This document shows, piece by piece, positions 1 to 8,402 of a stretch of 64,000 nt of DNA (within the stretch, counting starts at the first letter, position 1; the number at the start of each line of letters is the position of its first letter). Under the pieces are notes generated by a model, which was not told where the DNA came from, did not search any database, and worked only from the letters and a program-made list of their open reading frames with translations. The stretch is taken from positions 124,001 through 188,000 of the forward strand of contig NZ_WJPO01000002.1 in the NCBI RefSeq assembly GCF_009649175.1. Reading direction: 5' to 3'. A program made the position numbers and the translations under genes. Origin of the DNA: Rhodovulum strictum. Its GTDB lineage: Bacteria > Pseudomonadota > Alphaproteobacteria > Rhodobacterales > Rhodobacteraceae.

Positions 1-1486
1 CCATCGGGTTGAGCACGAAATCGGCCATCGTCCAGATCCGCACCCGCGCACGGGTCTGCGGCGCGCGCAGGATGTCGAGATGCCGCGCCTCGGTCCGTTG
101 CAGAAGTGCTGCGCGCTTGCGCAGATCGACAAAGCTTTGATGCGAGTGGAACAACGGCACCGCCCAGGCGCCAGTTATGACCGAGATCTGCGCGTTCGGA
201 TCGCGGGCCAGGAACCAGCCGATCTCCTGCCGGTCGCCGGGGCCGAACTGAAAGCATTGCCGCTCGCCGCGGGTGTTCCAGACAAGGTTGGTCAGAAAGG
301 CCCGGGGCGCGTGATCGCGCAGTGCGGCGCTGTCGGACAGCCCGCCATTGAACACCGTCTCGCCATCCGCGAATTCGGCCCGTTCGGGGTGAAACAGATG
401 GCCATGCACCCGCGCGCCCACCATCCGGCCCAGCCAGTCCTCGAAATCCTCGAACAGCTCGGAGAACCCTTCGAAGACCGAATAGGGCGCCGAGGTCGGG
501 CCGTTTTCCCATCCCTCGCGCGGGAAACGGCTTTGCATGTAAAGCCCCGCACGGCCCCGGGTGCGCCGCTCGACCGCCTTGGAGAACAGCCGGTCTATGC
601 GCGCCGGGTTCGGCTCTGCCCGGTTCATCCCGGCGGTCCCCGGCCCGAGAAAGGTATCGTAAAGCAGGTTTGCCTGGGGCCAGGCCTTGCGCGCGACGAA
701 ACAATCCGAACGTCGCAGCAATTCGAGGTGATCGTCGTAGAAGATATGCGGCTTGCCCTGGAAATCGAACTTAGACAACGTCAGCGAGCGGCTTTCGATC
801 CGGGTGGAATGCCTGCGCACCAGCGTCTGGAAGTAGCATTCGTCCGGGATCCAGACGCGGCGGAAGTAGCGCATATGGCCGGTCCGCGCGGGATCGTTCA
901 GGATAGCGGTCAGGGTCTGGCGCGTCAGGCACCACCATTGCGAGCCAAGATGCGGCTCTAGCCCCACGGGGATCCGGCGGCGAAACCCGACCTGCCGTTG
1001 CAGCCGCACATAGCCGTCGAACAACCGGCGATGGCGCTTCCAGGCAAAGGGAAAGCGCAGGGTGAACCGTTCGCGCCCCAGCCCTCCCACGATCCAGTCC
1101 ACCTCGTCGGCGGTGACCGATTCGATGAAATCGGTGCGCGGCCGTTCGGCCAGATAGCTGCGCAACTCGTCGACCGGGCGCAGCGGCAGGCAGGATCCCG
1201 AGACAAGAAAGACATGGCTGAGTTCGGGAAACTCGTTCAACGCCATCCGCGTGCCCGTGATCGTGGCCGCCACGATCGACCATGTGCCCCATTCGCAGCG
1301 GTGGCGGCGGCAGAACCGGACATTGGCCAGCCCGGTCAGCGCGGCTGCAAAGGCGCGGGTCTCGGCACGCGGCACGCGGCGGTCGACATGGATCACCACG
1401 GGGCAATCGCGTTCGGCCCAGTGCCGCGCCACCGCGGCGGCGCGATCCAGCGCGGTGTGGACCAGCATGACGAACCCGACGCTCAT
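1..1486 (-). CDS. GT14-like (core-2/I-branching) glycosyltransferase, 3' end cut by the window
   Basis: The visible 495 codons are open from an ATG at 1486 to the window edge, so the C-terminus is missing. The start reads MSVGFVMLVHTALDRAAAVA and is followed by CPVVIHVDRR and VFLVSGSCLPLRP, the pattern of the xylosyltransferase/beta-1,6-GlcNAc-transferase family (GT14). A conserved but uncharacterised region follows. Its ATG overlaps the stop of the upstream glycosyltransferase (ATGA), so the two are probably translationally coupled. It likely adds branching sugars to a surface glycan; donor and acceptor cannot be read from the sequence. The family call is fairly secure, the substrate unknown. 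Confidence 0.75.
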   Translation of the reverse strand, partial: MSVGFVMLVHTALDRAAAVARHWAERDCPVVIHVDRRVPRAETRAFAAALTGLANVRFCRRHRCEWGTWSIVAATITGTRMALNEFPELSHVFLVSGSCLPLRPVDELRSYLAERPRTDFIESVTADEVDWIVGGLGRERFTLRFPFAWKRHRRLFDGYVRLQRQVGFRRRIPVGLEPHLGSQWWCLTRQTLTAILNDPARTGHMRYFRRVWIPDECYFQTLVRRHSTRIESRSLTLSKFDFQGKPHIFYDDHLELLRRSDCFVARKAWPQANLLYDTFLGPGTAGMNRAEPNPARIDRLFSKAVERRTRGRAGLYMQSRFPREGWENGPTSAPYSVFEGFSELFEDFEDWLGRMVGARVHGHLFHPERAEFADGETVFNGGLSDSAALRDHAPRAFLTNLVWNTRGERQCFQFGPGDRQEIGWFLARDPNAQISVITGAWAVPLFHSHQSFVDLRKRAALLQRTEARHLDILRAPQTRARVRIWTMADFVLNPM

Positions 1487-2493
1487 GCCCAGTTGCCCTT
1501 GGACATCAGGCCCAGGATTTCAAGCTGGCGCCAGCCCATGTATTTCTCGGACCACTTGCACCACAGATCGGGATGATCCTTGAGCCGCGCGTGATAGGCC
1601 CGGTATTCGTGACCGCCCGCGTAATGCTGGCGGCGGGTCATTTCCTCGGCGGCCTTGTCGACAAAACAATCCAGGAACTTGGCATGCAGCAGAACCCCGC
1701 ACGCCTTTTCGCCGCCCCATTCGTCATGCACCAGGTTCAGCCCGCGCGGCAGCAGCATATGGGTCGAACTGGTATAGACATAGCCGCGCTGCCAGCGGAC
1801 CAGCGGGATCTTGTTCAGCGCGGGGGCGCGATCCGGCCGGTCGGCAAAGAACACGCGCGCGCGTGGGCCGCCCTGAATCCAGAGGTTGCGATACCTGCCG
1901 TTCCTGTGAATCGTGTAGTTACCGCTGTCGAACCAGGACGCGATTTCGAACGGGTTCTGTCCCTGGCGATAGGGCACCGCGTCGATCGGACCCTTGGGAT
2001 ACATGTCGAGCAGCATCGCCCCGAAGGACCGGATCGCCGCGGTGTCGAGCCAGTCGCAGAGCGCCGGGATCGAACGGGTGTCGCAGAACGGGTAGACAAG
2101 GAATTCGTCGACATCGACGCTCAGCGTCCAGTGGCCATGCCCATGGCGCATCAGCAGCCAGTTCAGCCAATCGACGCCGAAATGAGCCTTGCGATAGCTG
2201 GCCCGCGTCGACCAGACCGAAACATCGGGCTGATCCGCCAGATACTCACGCGAGCCATCGTCAGAACCGTTGTCCACGATCAGGAAATGGCCGATGCCGT
2301 GGCGGCGGTAATAATCCAGGAAATAGGGCAGGCGCACCGCCTCGTTGCGCAGGACGACAAAGGCCAGCACGTCCGACGGCCCGATCCGGCCCGTCCGGTC
2401 GGCCACGCGCGACAATTGCCAGCGCCTGCGGCGCGCGCGCAGCTTCCACAGCTTGCGTTCGATGCGCATGTGATATGAGGACAGCGCGCCCAA
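1483..2493 (-). CDS. Family 2 glycosyltransferase
   Basis: A 336-aa cytoplasmic protein with a nucleotide-sugar fold: HFLIVDNGSDDGS (about residues 70-82) and the acidic motif LSVDVDEFLVYP. It closely resembles the next upstream gene (2582-3661), sharing the RTG-I-P-D-L block, RNEA-RLPYFLD and the terminal GWRQLE-LG-MS segment. The annotated start is a TTG at 2493 with GGAGG four bases upstream; an ATG eight codons in (2469) lacks a Shine-Dalgarno. The stop overlaps the ATG of the GT14-like gene. The role is probably transfer of a sugar onto a surface polysaccharide or glycolipid; the sugar is unknown. Confidence 0.8.
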   Translation of the reverse strand: MGALSSYHMRIERKLWKLRARRRRWQLSRVADRTGRIGPSDVLAFVVLRNEAVRLPYFLDYYRRHGIGHFLIVDNGSDDGSREYLADQPDVSVWSTRASYRKAHFGVDWLNWLLMRHGHGHWTLSVDVDEFLVYPFCDTRSIPALCDWLDTAAIRSFGAMLLDMYPKGPIDAVPYRQGQNPFEIASWFDSGNYTIHRNGRYRNLWIQGGPRARVFFADRPDRAPALNKIPLVRWQRGYVYTSSTHMLLPRGLNLVHDEWGGEKACGVLLHAKFLDCFVDKAAEEMTRRQHYAGGHEYRAYHARLKDHPDLWCKWSEKYMGWRQLEILGLMSKGNWA

Positions 2494-2551
2494 TCCGCCT
2501 CCGGCAAATGTCCACCCCTCGGGGTGGTGTGCATTGCCTAGCGGAAAGCGG

Positions 2552-2566
2552 CTAACCGACGGTTAA
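2552..2566. promoter_or_regulatory. Near-consensus CtrA-type site (CTAA-N7-TTAA)
   Basis: In the 88-base gap between the two glycosyltransferase genes the sequence reads CTAACCGACGGTTAA, one base off the TTAA-N7-TTAA box bound by the alphaproteobacterial regulator CtrA. It lies about 60 bases upstream of the TTG of the 1483-2493 gene. A one-mismatch site can occur by chance, so this is only a candidate. Confidence 0.3.
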
Positions 2567-2581
2567 GGCGGACAAATGCGA

Positions 2582-3661
2582 CTAGTCCCAGCGGCCGCGC
2601 GACATGATCCCCAGCGCCTCGAGCTGGCGCCAGCCCTGGTAGCGGGTCGAGGTGGGGGACCATAGATCGGGATTGCCGATGAGGGCGTCGTAATAGTCCT
2701 CGTAAAGCGAGCTGTTGGCGAAATGCTCGCGGCGGCGCTTCTCCTCGCGGGATTTCGCGACGATCGAGGGCAGGAACTTGGTGTGCAGCAGCACGCCCGA
2801 GGGCACATCGCCCGCCGCGCGGCCGCGCACCCGGTTCAGATGGGTCGGCAGCGCCGAATGGGTCGAGCTGACATAGACATAGCGCCGGTTCCAGCGGATC
2901 AGCGGGGTCTTGGACAGCGTCGGCGCACGCTCGGGCTCGGCGGCGAAGAACACACGCCGCCGGACGCCGCCACGGACCAGCAGGTTTCTTTGCGGCGGCT
3001 GGTACTTGGTGACGATATTGCCCGCATCGAACCAGTCGATCACGTCAAGCGGGTTCTGCCCGGGCTGATAGCTGCGATCCGCCAGCGGACCCTTGGGGTA
3101 GAGGTCCAGCATGATCGCGCCGAAGGACGGGCGGCGCGCGGCATCGAGCCAGGCGGTCAGATCGCGCAGGTCGCGCGTGTCATGGTGGGGATAGACCAGC
3201 AGTTCATCGGCATCCAGCGTCAGGCACCAATGGCCATGACCATGCCGAATCATCAGCCAGGCCAGCCAGTCCATCCCGAATCGCGAAAGCCGGTAGCTGT
3301 GCCCTGTCCGCCAGAGCGAGACATCGGGCCGGGCGGTCAGCAGGTCGCGCGTGCCGTCCGTGCTGTCATTGTCGACGATCAGGAAATGCGCAACGCCCTG
3401 CCCGCGGTGGTGGTCCAGGAAATAGGGCAGCCGCTCTGCCTCGTTGCGGACGGTGGCAAAGCACAGGATGTCGTTCGGGCGGATCGCGCCGGTGCGGTCG
3501 GCCACGGCGGCCAGTTGCCCGCATTTGCGCAGCGCCCGGAACAACAGCCGCCGCCGCATCCAGCGCATGCGGCAGGCGGCCCAAAGACCGCGCAGATCGG
3601 GGAACGGGGCATGGGATGCCTCGTCCCCTCCGGCGGCAAGCGGAACCTCGGCGAGATGCAC
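2582..3661 (-). CDS. Family 2 glycosyltransferase, paralogue of the 1483-2493 gene
   Basis: A 359-aa protein that aligns along almost its whole length with its downstream neighbour: HFLIVDNDSTDGT, LTLDADELLVYP and a matching C-terminal GWRQLEALGIMS. The first 31 residues (MHLAEVPLAAGG...) have no counterpart in the paralogue. The start used is a GTG at 3661, 12 bases after the galU stop and preceded by a G-rich stretch; a methionine at residue 32 would give a protein matching the paralogue's length and remains an alternative. The pair looks like a tandem duplication with divergence, so the two enzymes may act on successive sugars. Confidence 0.78.
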   Translation of the reverse strand: MHLAEVPLAAGGDEASHAPFPDLRGLWAACRMRWMRRRLLFRALRKCGQLAAVADRTGAIRPNDILCFATVRNEAERLPYFLDHHRGQGVAHFLIVDNDSTDGTRDLLTARPDVSLWRTGHSYRLSRFGMDWLAWLMIRHGHGHWCLTLDADELLVYPHHDTRDLRDLTAWLDAARRPSFGAIMLDLYPKGPLADRSYQPGQNPLDVIDWFDAGNIVTKYQPPQRNLLVRGGVRRRVFFAAEPERAPTLSKTPLIRWNRRYVYVSSTHSALPTHLNRVRGRAAGDVPSGVLLHTKFLPSIVAKSREEKRRREHFANSSLYEDYYDALIGNPDLWSPTSTRYQGWRQLEALGIMSRGRWD

Positions 3662-3673
3662 GCGCCCCCGCGG

Positions 3674-4576
3674 CTACTGCGCCGCCTCGCGCATGGCGAC
3701 GAGATCCACGAGGTAATCCATCAACTCGTCGCGAAGCTCGGGCCGGGCCATGGCAAAGGAAACCGTCGCCTGAAGGAAACCCGCCTTCGAGCCGCAGTCG
3801 AAGCGCTGTCCCTTGAAGCGGTAGCCATAGACGCCCTGGCCGTCGATCTCGGCGGCGATGGCGTCGGTCAACTGAAGCTCGCCACCAGCCCCCAGACGGT
3901 TGTGCCGAAGATTCTGGTCGAGATTGTGCAGCACGCGCGGCGTCAGGATGTACCGGCCGATCACGGCAAGGTTCGAAGGTGCCTCCTCGACCTTGGGCTT
4001 CTCGACCATGCCCTTGACCAGCACCCTGTCGCCAAGGTCGCGGCCGACATCAAGGATCCCGTAGGCCTTGGTCTTCTCGCGCGGGACTTCCATCGTGGCG
4101 ACCATGTTGCCGCCCGATTCCTCGTAAGCCTCGACCATCTGTTCAAGGCACGGTGTCTCGGCGGCGATCACGTCATCGGGCAGGATCACGGCGAAGGGTT
4201 CATTGGCGATCAGACGGCGGGCGCACCAGACGGCATGGCCAAGCCCCATCGGCTTGTGCTGGCGGATATAGGCGATCGCCCCGCTTTCCATGTCGGTGCT
4301 GTTGAGCAGCGCCAGCAGGTCGGTCTTGCCGGCAGAGCGCAACGCTTCTTCGAGTGTGGGCGAATGGTCGAAGTAATCCTCAAGCGCGCCCTTGCCGCGA
4401 GAGGTGACGAAGATGAACTCCTTGATCCCGGCGGCGCGGGCCTCGTCGATCGCGTACTGGATCAGGGGACGGTCCACGAGGGTCATGATCTCTTTCGGGA
4501 TCGACTTCGTGGCGGGCAGAAAGCGCGTCCCCAGCCCTGCAACGGGGAAGACGGCTTTGGTTACCTTACGCTTCAT
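3674..4576 (-). CDS. galU: UTP--glucose-1-phosphate uridylyltransferase
   Basis: A 300-aa cytoplasmic enzyme that makes UDP-glucose from UTP and glucose 1-phosphate, the donor for many surface glycans. The N-terminal nucleotide-binding motif AVFPVAGLGTRFLPATKS (residues 8-25) is diagnostic. GLGHAVWCAR and the VEKP segment also match the family, and the length is normal. I placed the start at ATG 4576 (MKRKVTKAV), because the upstream in-frame extension has no family match. It is followed 12 bases later by the glycosyltransferase genes, so the three form a likely transcription unit supplying and using nucleotide sugars. Confidence 0.95.
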   Translation of the reverse strand: MKRKVTKAVFPVAGLGTRFLPATKSIPKEIMTLVDRPLIQYAIDEARAAGIKEFIFVTSRGKGALEDYFDHSPTLEEALRSAGKTDLLALLNSTDMESGAIAYIRQHKPMGLGHAVWCARRLIANEPFAVILPDDVIAAETPCLEQMVEAYEESGGNMVATMEVPREKTKAYGILDVGRDLGDRVLVKGMVEKPKVEEAPSNLAVIGRYILTPRVLHNLDQNLRHNRLGAGGELQLTDAIAAEIDGQGVYGYRFKGQRFDCGSKAGFLQATVSFAMARPELRDELMDYLVDLVAMREAAQ

Positions 4577-4727
4577 TCGCTCAATCGCTCTTATCTGGTT
4601 TGGTTTCTCATGTCCGCGACGGCCCACTTCCCACCGGACCAATGTAATGCATCAAGATCGTATCAGAAAGGTTATACGAGCCGTGAACGCATACCCCCTT
4701 CCCCTAGGGAAACAAGGCGGCCCGCAT

Positions 4728-4746
4728 ATCGGTATCTGACACCGAT
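4728..4746. repeat. Short inverted repeat in the galU-kdsB gap
   Basis: ATCGGT and ACCGAT arms (6 bp, 7-base loop) lie midway in the 260-base gap 4577-4836. They could be an operator or a weak hairpin. No convincing promoter or terminator could be called with confidence in the rest of this gap. Confidence 0.25.
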
Positions 4747-4836
4747 CGGCGGAGGCATGCCTCATCTTCCGGGTATTGGGCCGGATTCCGCCGAACCGGG
4801 CAACATGGCCAAACGGACAGTTCGGCTTTCGCCCGC

Positions 4837-5637
4837 TCAGTCCAGCCCCATCCGGGCCATCATCGCCTCGATCCGCGGCACGTCTTCGGGGTTGTTCAGT
4901 TCCCAGAACTCGCGGCCGCGCGCCTCGACCTCGACGCAGAGCACCGGGCGCCCGCGTTCGAGGAAGCGAAGCTGTTCCAGCCCCTCAAGCGTTTCCAGCG
5001 GCCCCGGCGGCCAGTGCGGATAGGCGGCCAGCGCCGCGGGGCGGTAGGCATAGACGCCGACATGGTGAAAGACCGGGGTCGGATCGTCCTCGCCATAGCT
5101 CTGGGCCGTGAAGGGAATCACCTCTTTCGAGAAATACAGCCCATGCCCCTGCTGGTCGAAGACCGCGGTGGTGCCGCCCACCCGGCCCGCGCGGCGGTCG
5201 GCCAGCAGTGCGGCCAGCGCGCGCCCGTCGCAGCGCAGAACCGGCGTCGCAATCTCGGCCTCGGGATCGGCGGCAAGCCCGGCAACCAGCGCCTCGATGA
5301 ACCAGGGCGGGGTCAGCGGCGCGTCGCCTTGCAGGTTGACCACGATCTCGAACCCGCCGCCCAGAACCGCGACCGCCTCGGCCACCCGTTCGGTGCCGTT
5401 GGCGCAGCTTTCCGAAGTCATCACCACCTCGGCGCCGAATCCCTCGGCCGCATCGCGGATGCGTGCATCATCGGTTGCCACCACCACCCGGTCGATTCCC
5501 GCAACCGCCTGCGCCGCCCGCCAGGACCGCTCGATCAGCGTGCGGCTTTCGCCCGAGGCACCCCTGAGCGCGACAAGCGGCTTGCCCGGATAGCGGCTGG
5601 AAGCATGGCGCGCGGGGATGACGACGAGAACCGCCAT
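4837..5637 (-). CDS. kdsB: 3-deoxy-manno-octulosonate cytidylyltransferase (CMP-Kdo synthetase)
   Basis: A 266-aa enzyme that activates Kdo with CTP to CMP-Kdo, for lipid A-core and for the Kdo linker of group 2-type capsules. MAVLVVIPARHASSRYPGKP at the start is the family signature. VNLQGDAPL and FHHVGVYAYR further in are the substrate-site motifs. I chose ATG 5637, which overlaps the upstream cysQ stop by one base (TGATG), over an unsupported upstream extension. Translational coupling with cysQ is likely. Confidence 0.93.
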   Translation of the reverse strand: MAVLVVIPARHASSRYPGKPLVALRGASGESRTLIERSWRAAQAVAGIDRVVVATDDARIRDAAEGFGAEVVMTSESCANGTERVAEAVAVLGGGFEIVVNLQGDAPLTPPWFIEALVAGLAADPEAEIATPVLRCDGRALAALLADRRAGRVGGTTAVFDQQGHGLYFSKEVIPFTAQSYGEDDPTPVFHHVGVYAYRPAALAAYPHWPPGPLETLEGLEQLRFLERGRPVLCVEVEARGREFWELNNPEDVPRIEAMMARMGLD

Positions 5638-6434
5638 CAGGCAGGCCGCAACGCGACGCCCGGCGCATGGGCGATGAAGAAGGGATTCGCGTAGCCGGGC
5701 TTGCCATAGGTCAGCGGGCTGTGATCGTCGAAGCGCACCACACACCCGCCCGCGCCCGTCAAAACCGCATGGCCCGCGGCGGTGTCCCATTCCATCGTGC
5801 GGCCGAGCCGCGGGTAAAGATCGGCCTCGCCACAGGCCAAAAGGCAGAATTTCAACGACGATCCCGCGCTGGTCATGTACTTGACGGCGTAATGGGCGAT
5901 GTAGTCGTCGGTTGCCTGGTCGCGATGGGATTTCGAGGCGACCACGATCAGCGCGTCATTGTCAGGCGCCGCAACCGAAAGCGGCGTCAGCGGCCCCGCT
6001 GCATCCAGATCGAACGGCCCGGTTTCCTCGACCGCGCGGCCATCGGAGGTGGTGTAGAAAAGCCGCCCCTTGGCCGGGGCATAGACCACGCCGCGCACCG
6101 GGACGCCGTTCTCGACCCAGGCGATGTTGACGGTGAAATCGCCGCGGCGCTGGACGAATTCCTTGGTGCCGTCCAGCGGATCGACGATCAGGAAATCGCG
6201 CGCGGTCAGGGCATGGCTTGCGGCCTGTTCCTCGGTCACGATCAGCACGCCGGGAAACGCCTCGGCCAGCGCGGCCGAGATCAGCGCGTCGGCGGCCTCG
6301 TCGGCCTCGGTCACGGGGCTGGAATCGGACTTGGCGCGGACCTCGAAATCATCGGCGCCATAGACCTCCATGATCCGTTCCCCGGCCAGAAGCGCAGTTC
6401 GCCGCATCACGTCTTGAAGCATGTGATAGTCCAA
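5637..6434 (-). CDS. cysQ: 3'(2'),5'-bisphosphate nucleotidase CysQ-type (inositol monophosphatase fold)
   Basis: A 265-aa Mg-dependent phosphatase, probably hydrolysing PAP to AMP. The metal-binding residues sit in TEE (68-69) and VDPLDGTKEF (84-93), and the second motif is WDTAAGHAVL. The best start is TTG 6434, with GGAG six bases upstream; an ATG five codons in is the alternative. The next gene, kdsB, starts inside its stop codon. Two PAPS-type sulfotransferase-like genes elsewhere in the window (18790, 60484) would produce PAP, which gives this enzyme an obvious local substrate, but that link is inference. Confidence 0.88.
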   Translation of the reverse strand: MDYHMLQDVMRRTALLAGERIMEVYGADDFEVRAKSDSSPVTEADEAADALISAALAEAFPGVLIVTEEQAASHALTARDFLIVDPLDGTKEFVQRRGDFTVNIAWVENGVPVRGVVYAPAKGRLFYTTSDGRAVEETGPFDLDAAGPLTPLSVAAPDNDALIVVASKSHRDQATDDYIAHYAVKYMTSAGSSLKFCLLACGEADLYPRLGRTMEWDTAAGHAVLTGAGGCVVRFDDHSPLTYGKPGYANPFFIAHAPGVALRPA

Positions 6435-6540
6435 GCCAGGCTCCTTCGGGCGCGGATCGTAAGGAAATCGCAAGGCCCTTATGCTTGGCTCTCCGGGGAA
6501 CGGCAAGGGCGGCCAGCGCCCGCGCCCTGTGGACAAGGCC

Positions 6541-7362
6541 ATGTTTCAGGACAGGACACCGCGAACCCGGACCATGGGCGGGCTGCGCCTGCTGGCGCTG
6601 ATCTATCACGGCAGCGTGCGCCATGTGCGCAAGGGCCACGGCAACGCCCTGGTCGGTCTTGTGACGAATATCCTTCAGGCGGTGATCTTCGTCGCCGCCT
6701 TCTATCTGATGTTCGAGTTGCTGGGCATGCGCGGCGCCGCGATCCGGGGCGATTTCCTGCTCTACCTGATGTCCGGCATCTTCCTGTTCATGACCTTCAA
6801 CAAGACGATGGGGGCGGTGATCGCATCCGAGGGGCCGGCCTCGCCGATGATGCAGCACGCGCCGATGAATACCATCGTGGCCATCGGATCGGCGGCGTTC
6901 GGCACACTCTACATCCAGATCCTGTCGATGGTCGTGGTCGGATTCATCTACCACGCAGCAGTGACCCCCATCACCATCGACGATCCGGTTGGCGCGATGG
7001 CCATGGTGCTTCTGTCCTGGTTCGCGGGGCTGTCGATCGGGATGGTGTTCCTGGCGATGAAACCCTGGGCGCCGGGCTTTGTCGGGCTTGCCTCGACGAT
7101 CTTCCAGCGGCTGAACATGATCGCCTCGGGCAAGATGTTCGTGGCCAACATGCTGCCCGGCTACATGCTGGCCTTGTTCGACTGGAACCCGCTGTTTCAC
7201 TGCATCGACCAGGCGCGCGGCTTCACCTTCATCAATTACAGCCCGCATTTCACCTCGATCAGCTACCCGTTGCTTGTCAGCCTCGCGCTGATCATGATCG
7301 GCCTGATGGGCGAGTTCTACACGCGCAAATTCGCGTCCGCGAGCTGGTACGCCCGCCGCTAG
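6541..7362 (+). CDS. ABC-2 type polysaccharide export permease (KpsM-like)
   Basis: A 273-aa integral membrane protein with about six hydrophobic segments, for example 43-62, 68-90, 112-140, 150-172 and 238-258. It matches the ABC-2 permease family that exports capsular polysaccharide or O-antigen, including the amphipathic N-terminus (GLRLLALIYHGSVRHVRKGH) and the GEFYTRKF end. I used ATG 6541. No cognate ATPase (KpsT-like) or periplasmic adaptor lies in the window, which is unusual since permease and ATPase are normally adjacent. Divergent from cysQ-kdsB-galU, which supports a role in exporting a Kdo-linked surface glycan. Confidence 0.75.
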   Translation: MFQDRTPRTRTMGGLRLLALIYHGSVRHVRKGHGNALVGLVTNILQAVIFVAAFYLMFELLGMRGAAIRGDFLLYLMSGIFLFMTFNKTMGAVIASEGPASPMMQHAPMNTIVAIGSAAFGTLYIQILSMVVVGFIYHAAVTPITIDDPVGAMAMVLLSWFAGLSIGMVFLAMKPWAPGFVGLASTIFQRLNMIASGKMFVANMLPGYMLALFDWNPLFHCIDQARGFTFINYSPHFTSISYPLLVSLALIMIGLMGEFYTRKFASASWYARR

Positions 7363-7405
7363 GGCGCTGCGATGGCGGCCCGCAGGGCAGGCCCCGTCAC
7401 CGAAA

Positions 7406-7461
7406 GGGGGCGGAGGCTGCTCGTCCCTCCGCCCCCGGCGCGGGGCCTCATCCCCCGCGCC
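7406..7461. terminator. Convergent terminator region with two hairpins
   Basis: Stem 1 is an 11-bp perfect repeat (7406-7416 with 7426-7436, 9-base loop). Stem 2 pairs 7437-7445 with 7453-7461. They lie between the permease and the convergent 7479-7910 gene. On the minus strand stem 1 is followed by TTT. There is no T run on the plus strand. Confidence 0.6.
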
Positions 7462-7478
7462 CTGCTCGAACCGTCGCC

Positions 7479-7910
7479 TCAGCGGCGCCGGCCCTCGACC
7501 CGGTAACCGGCATTCTGAAGACAGCTCAGCCTGTAGGCATCGACGCTGCCGCGCGGGCCGCGCACCGAGATTTCGCAGCGGTCGGGCAGGCGGCGGATGC
7601 CCTCGTTGCGCAGGCAGCGTTCGGTGACGATACGCTCGGACCCGCGGCGGGTGTCTACACTGCGCACGCAGCTTGCCGGGATCACCCGATGGCGGTCATG
7701 GCCGCGCGGGCCGTACCAGCCTGCGGCCTGGTTCGTCTCGACCCGGTTCGCAGAGCGGCGGTTGCTTTCCAGCTTGTCGACGATCACATAGACCGCCGCC
7801 GCACCCAGCAGGATCTTGGCCAGATCGTCCGCCGCACGGGCTGGCGCGGCCGCGACCGGCGTCAGCGCGATGGAGGCCGCGAGCAGGGGGGCAAGGAAGA
7901 AGCGGGGCAT
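7479..7910 (-). CDS. Exported four-cysteine protein of unknown function
   Basis: A 143-aa protein with a Sec-type signal peptide (about residues 1-27, ending APARA-ADD). A second hydrophobic stretch is LLGAAAVYVIVD, and a basic C-terminal half carries four cysteines spaced 13-19 residues apart (PASC, TERC, PDRC, RLSC), suggesting two disulfides in the periplasm. I chose ATG 7910, with AAAGGA seven bases upstream; the longer open frame reads through non-coding sequence. I do not recognise a named domain. Confidence 0.65.
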   Translation of the reverse strand: MPRFFLAPLLAASIALTPVAAAPARAADDLAKILLGAAAVYVIVDKLESNRRSANRVETNQAAGWYGPRGHDRHRVIPASCVRSVDTRRGSERIVTERCLRNEGIRRLPDRCEISVRGPRGSVDAYRLSCLQNAGYRVEGRRR

Positions 7911-8025
7911 GGTCGTGGTCCTTTCCTTTTGGCGCCGGGGCGAGTCGGCGGAACCGCGGCCCGCCCGGCCTTGCGATGGATCGACCATCCGGCCGGGCCG
8001 CGCTGACAGGCAATAACGCCCCCCT

Positions 8026-8038
8026 GTTATCGGATAAC
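8026..8038. promoter_or_regulatory. Inverted repeat, possible operator
   Basis: GTTAT-CGG-ATAAC, a perfect 5-bp inverted repeat, lies in the 198-base divergent gap between the four-cysteine protein (7910) and the 97-aa exported protein (8109). Its position suits an operator for either gene. There is no further evidence. Confidence 0.25.
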
Positions 8039-8108
8039 CGCCACCCCGAAGCCCCTTGCGCCATGGGTGATATTGAATAGCGCCGCGCGCTGGCCCATGC
8101 TCTGCCCC

Positions 8109-8402
8109 ATGAAAACGCATCGCCTCATCCTGGCCGCGCTGGCGGCGATCTTCCTGGCAGGGGCCGCCTCGGCCCAGTGCTATGCCGATTACAAGGCCAA
8201 GCAGGACAACCCCCTGCGGCTGCATTACGGCGTGATCGAACTGCCCGCCGCGGCCTGCGGCAGCCGGGGCGATGCCGCGGGCGAGATCGACCGCAGGATC
8301 GGCCGCAGCGGCTGGCAATTGCTGAACGTCATGTCGATCTTCGGCGCGGACGGGCTGGCCGAGCGCAAGGCAAGCGCCGGGCAGTTCTTCCTGCGATTCT
8401 GA
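8109..8402 (+). CDS. Small exported protein of unknown function
   Basis: A 97-aa protein. Residues 1-22 form a signal peptide ending SAQ, and the mature part has two cysteines (QCYADY, AAACGS). The C-terminal half reads IGRSGWQLLNVMSIF. Start ATG 8109 opens directly onto the signal peptide. The stop codon overlaps the ATG of the membrane-anchored winged-helix gene (TGATG), so the two are almost certainly co-translated. It could be a periplasmic partner of that protein's loop; this is inference from coupling only. Confidence 0.68.
   Translation: MKTHRLILAALAAIFLAGAASAQCYADYKAKQDNPLRLHYGVIELPAAACGSRGDAAGEIDRRIGRSGWQLLNVMSIFGADGLAERKASAGQFFLRF

Noticed and set aside
4577-4836. Possible FNR-type box or riboswitch in the galU-kdsB gap
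   Set aside because: No TTGAT-N4-ATCAA match and no recognisable aptamer; only a short inverted repeat.
2723-5023. Long plus-strand frame over the glycosyltransferase and galU genes
   Set aside because: It crosses several real genes and the intergenic region; no ribosome site or motif.
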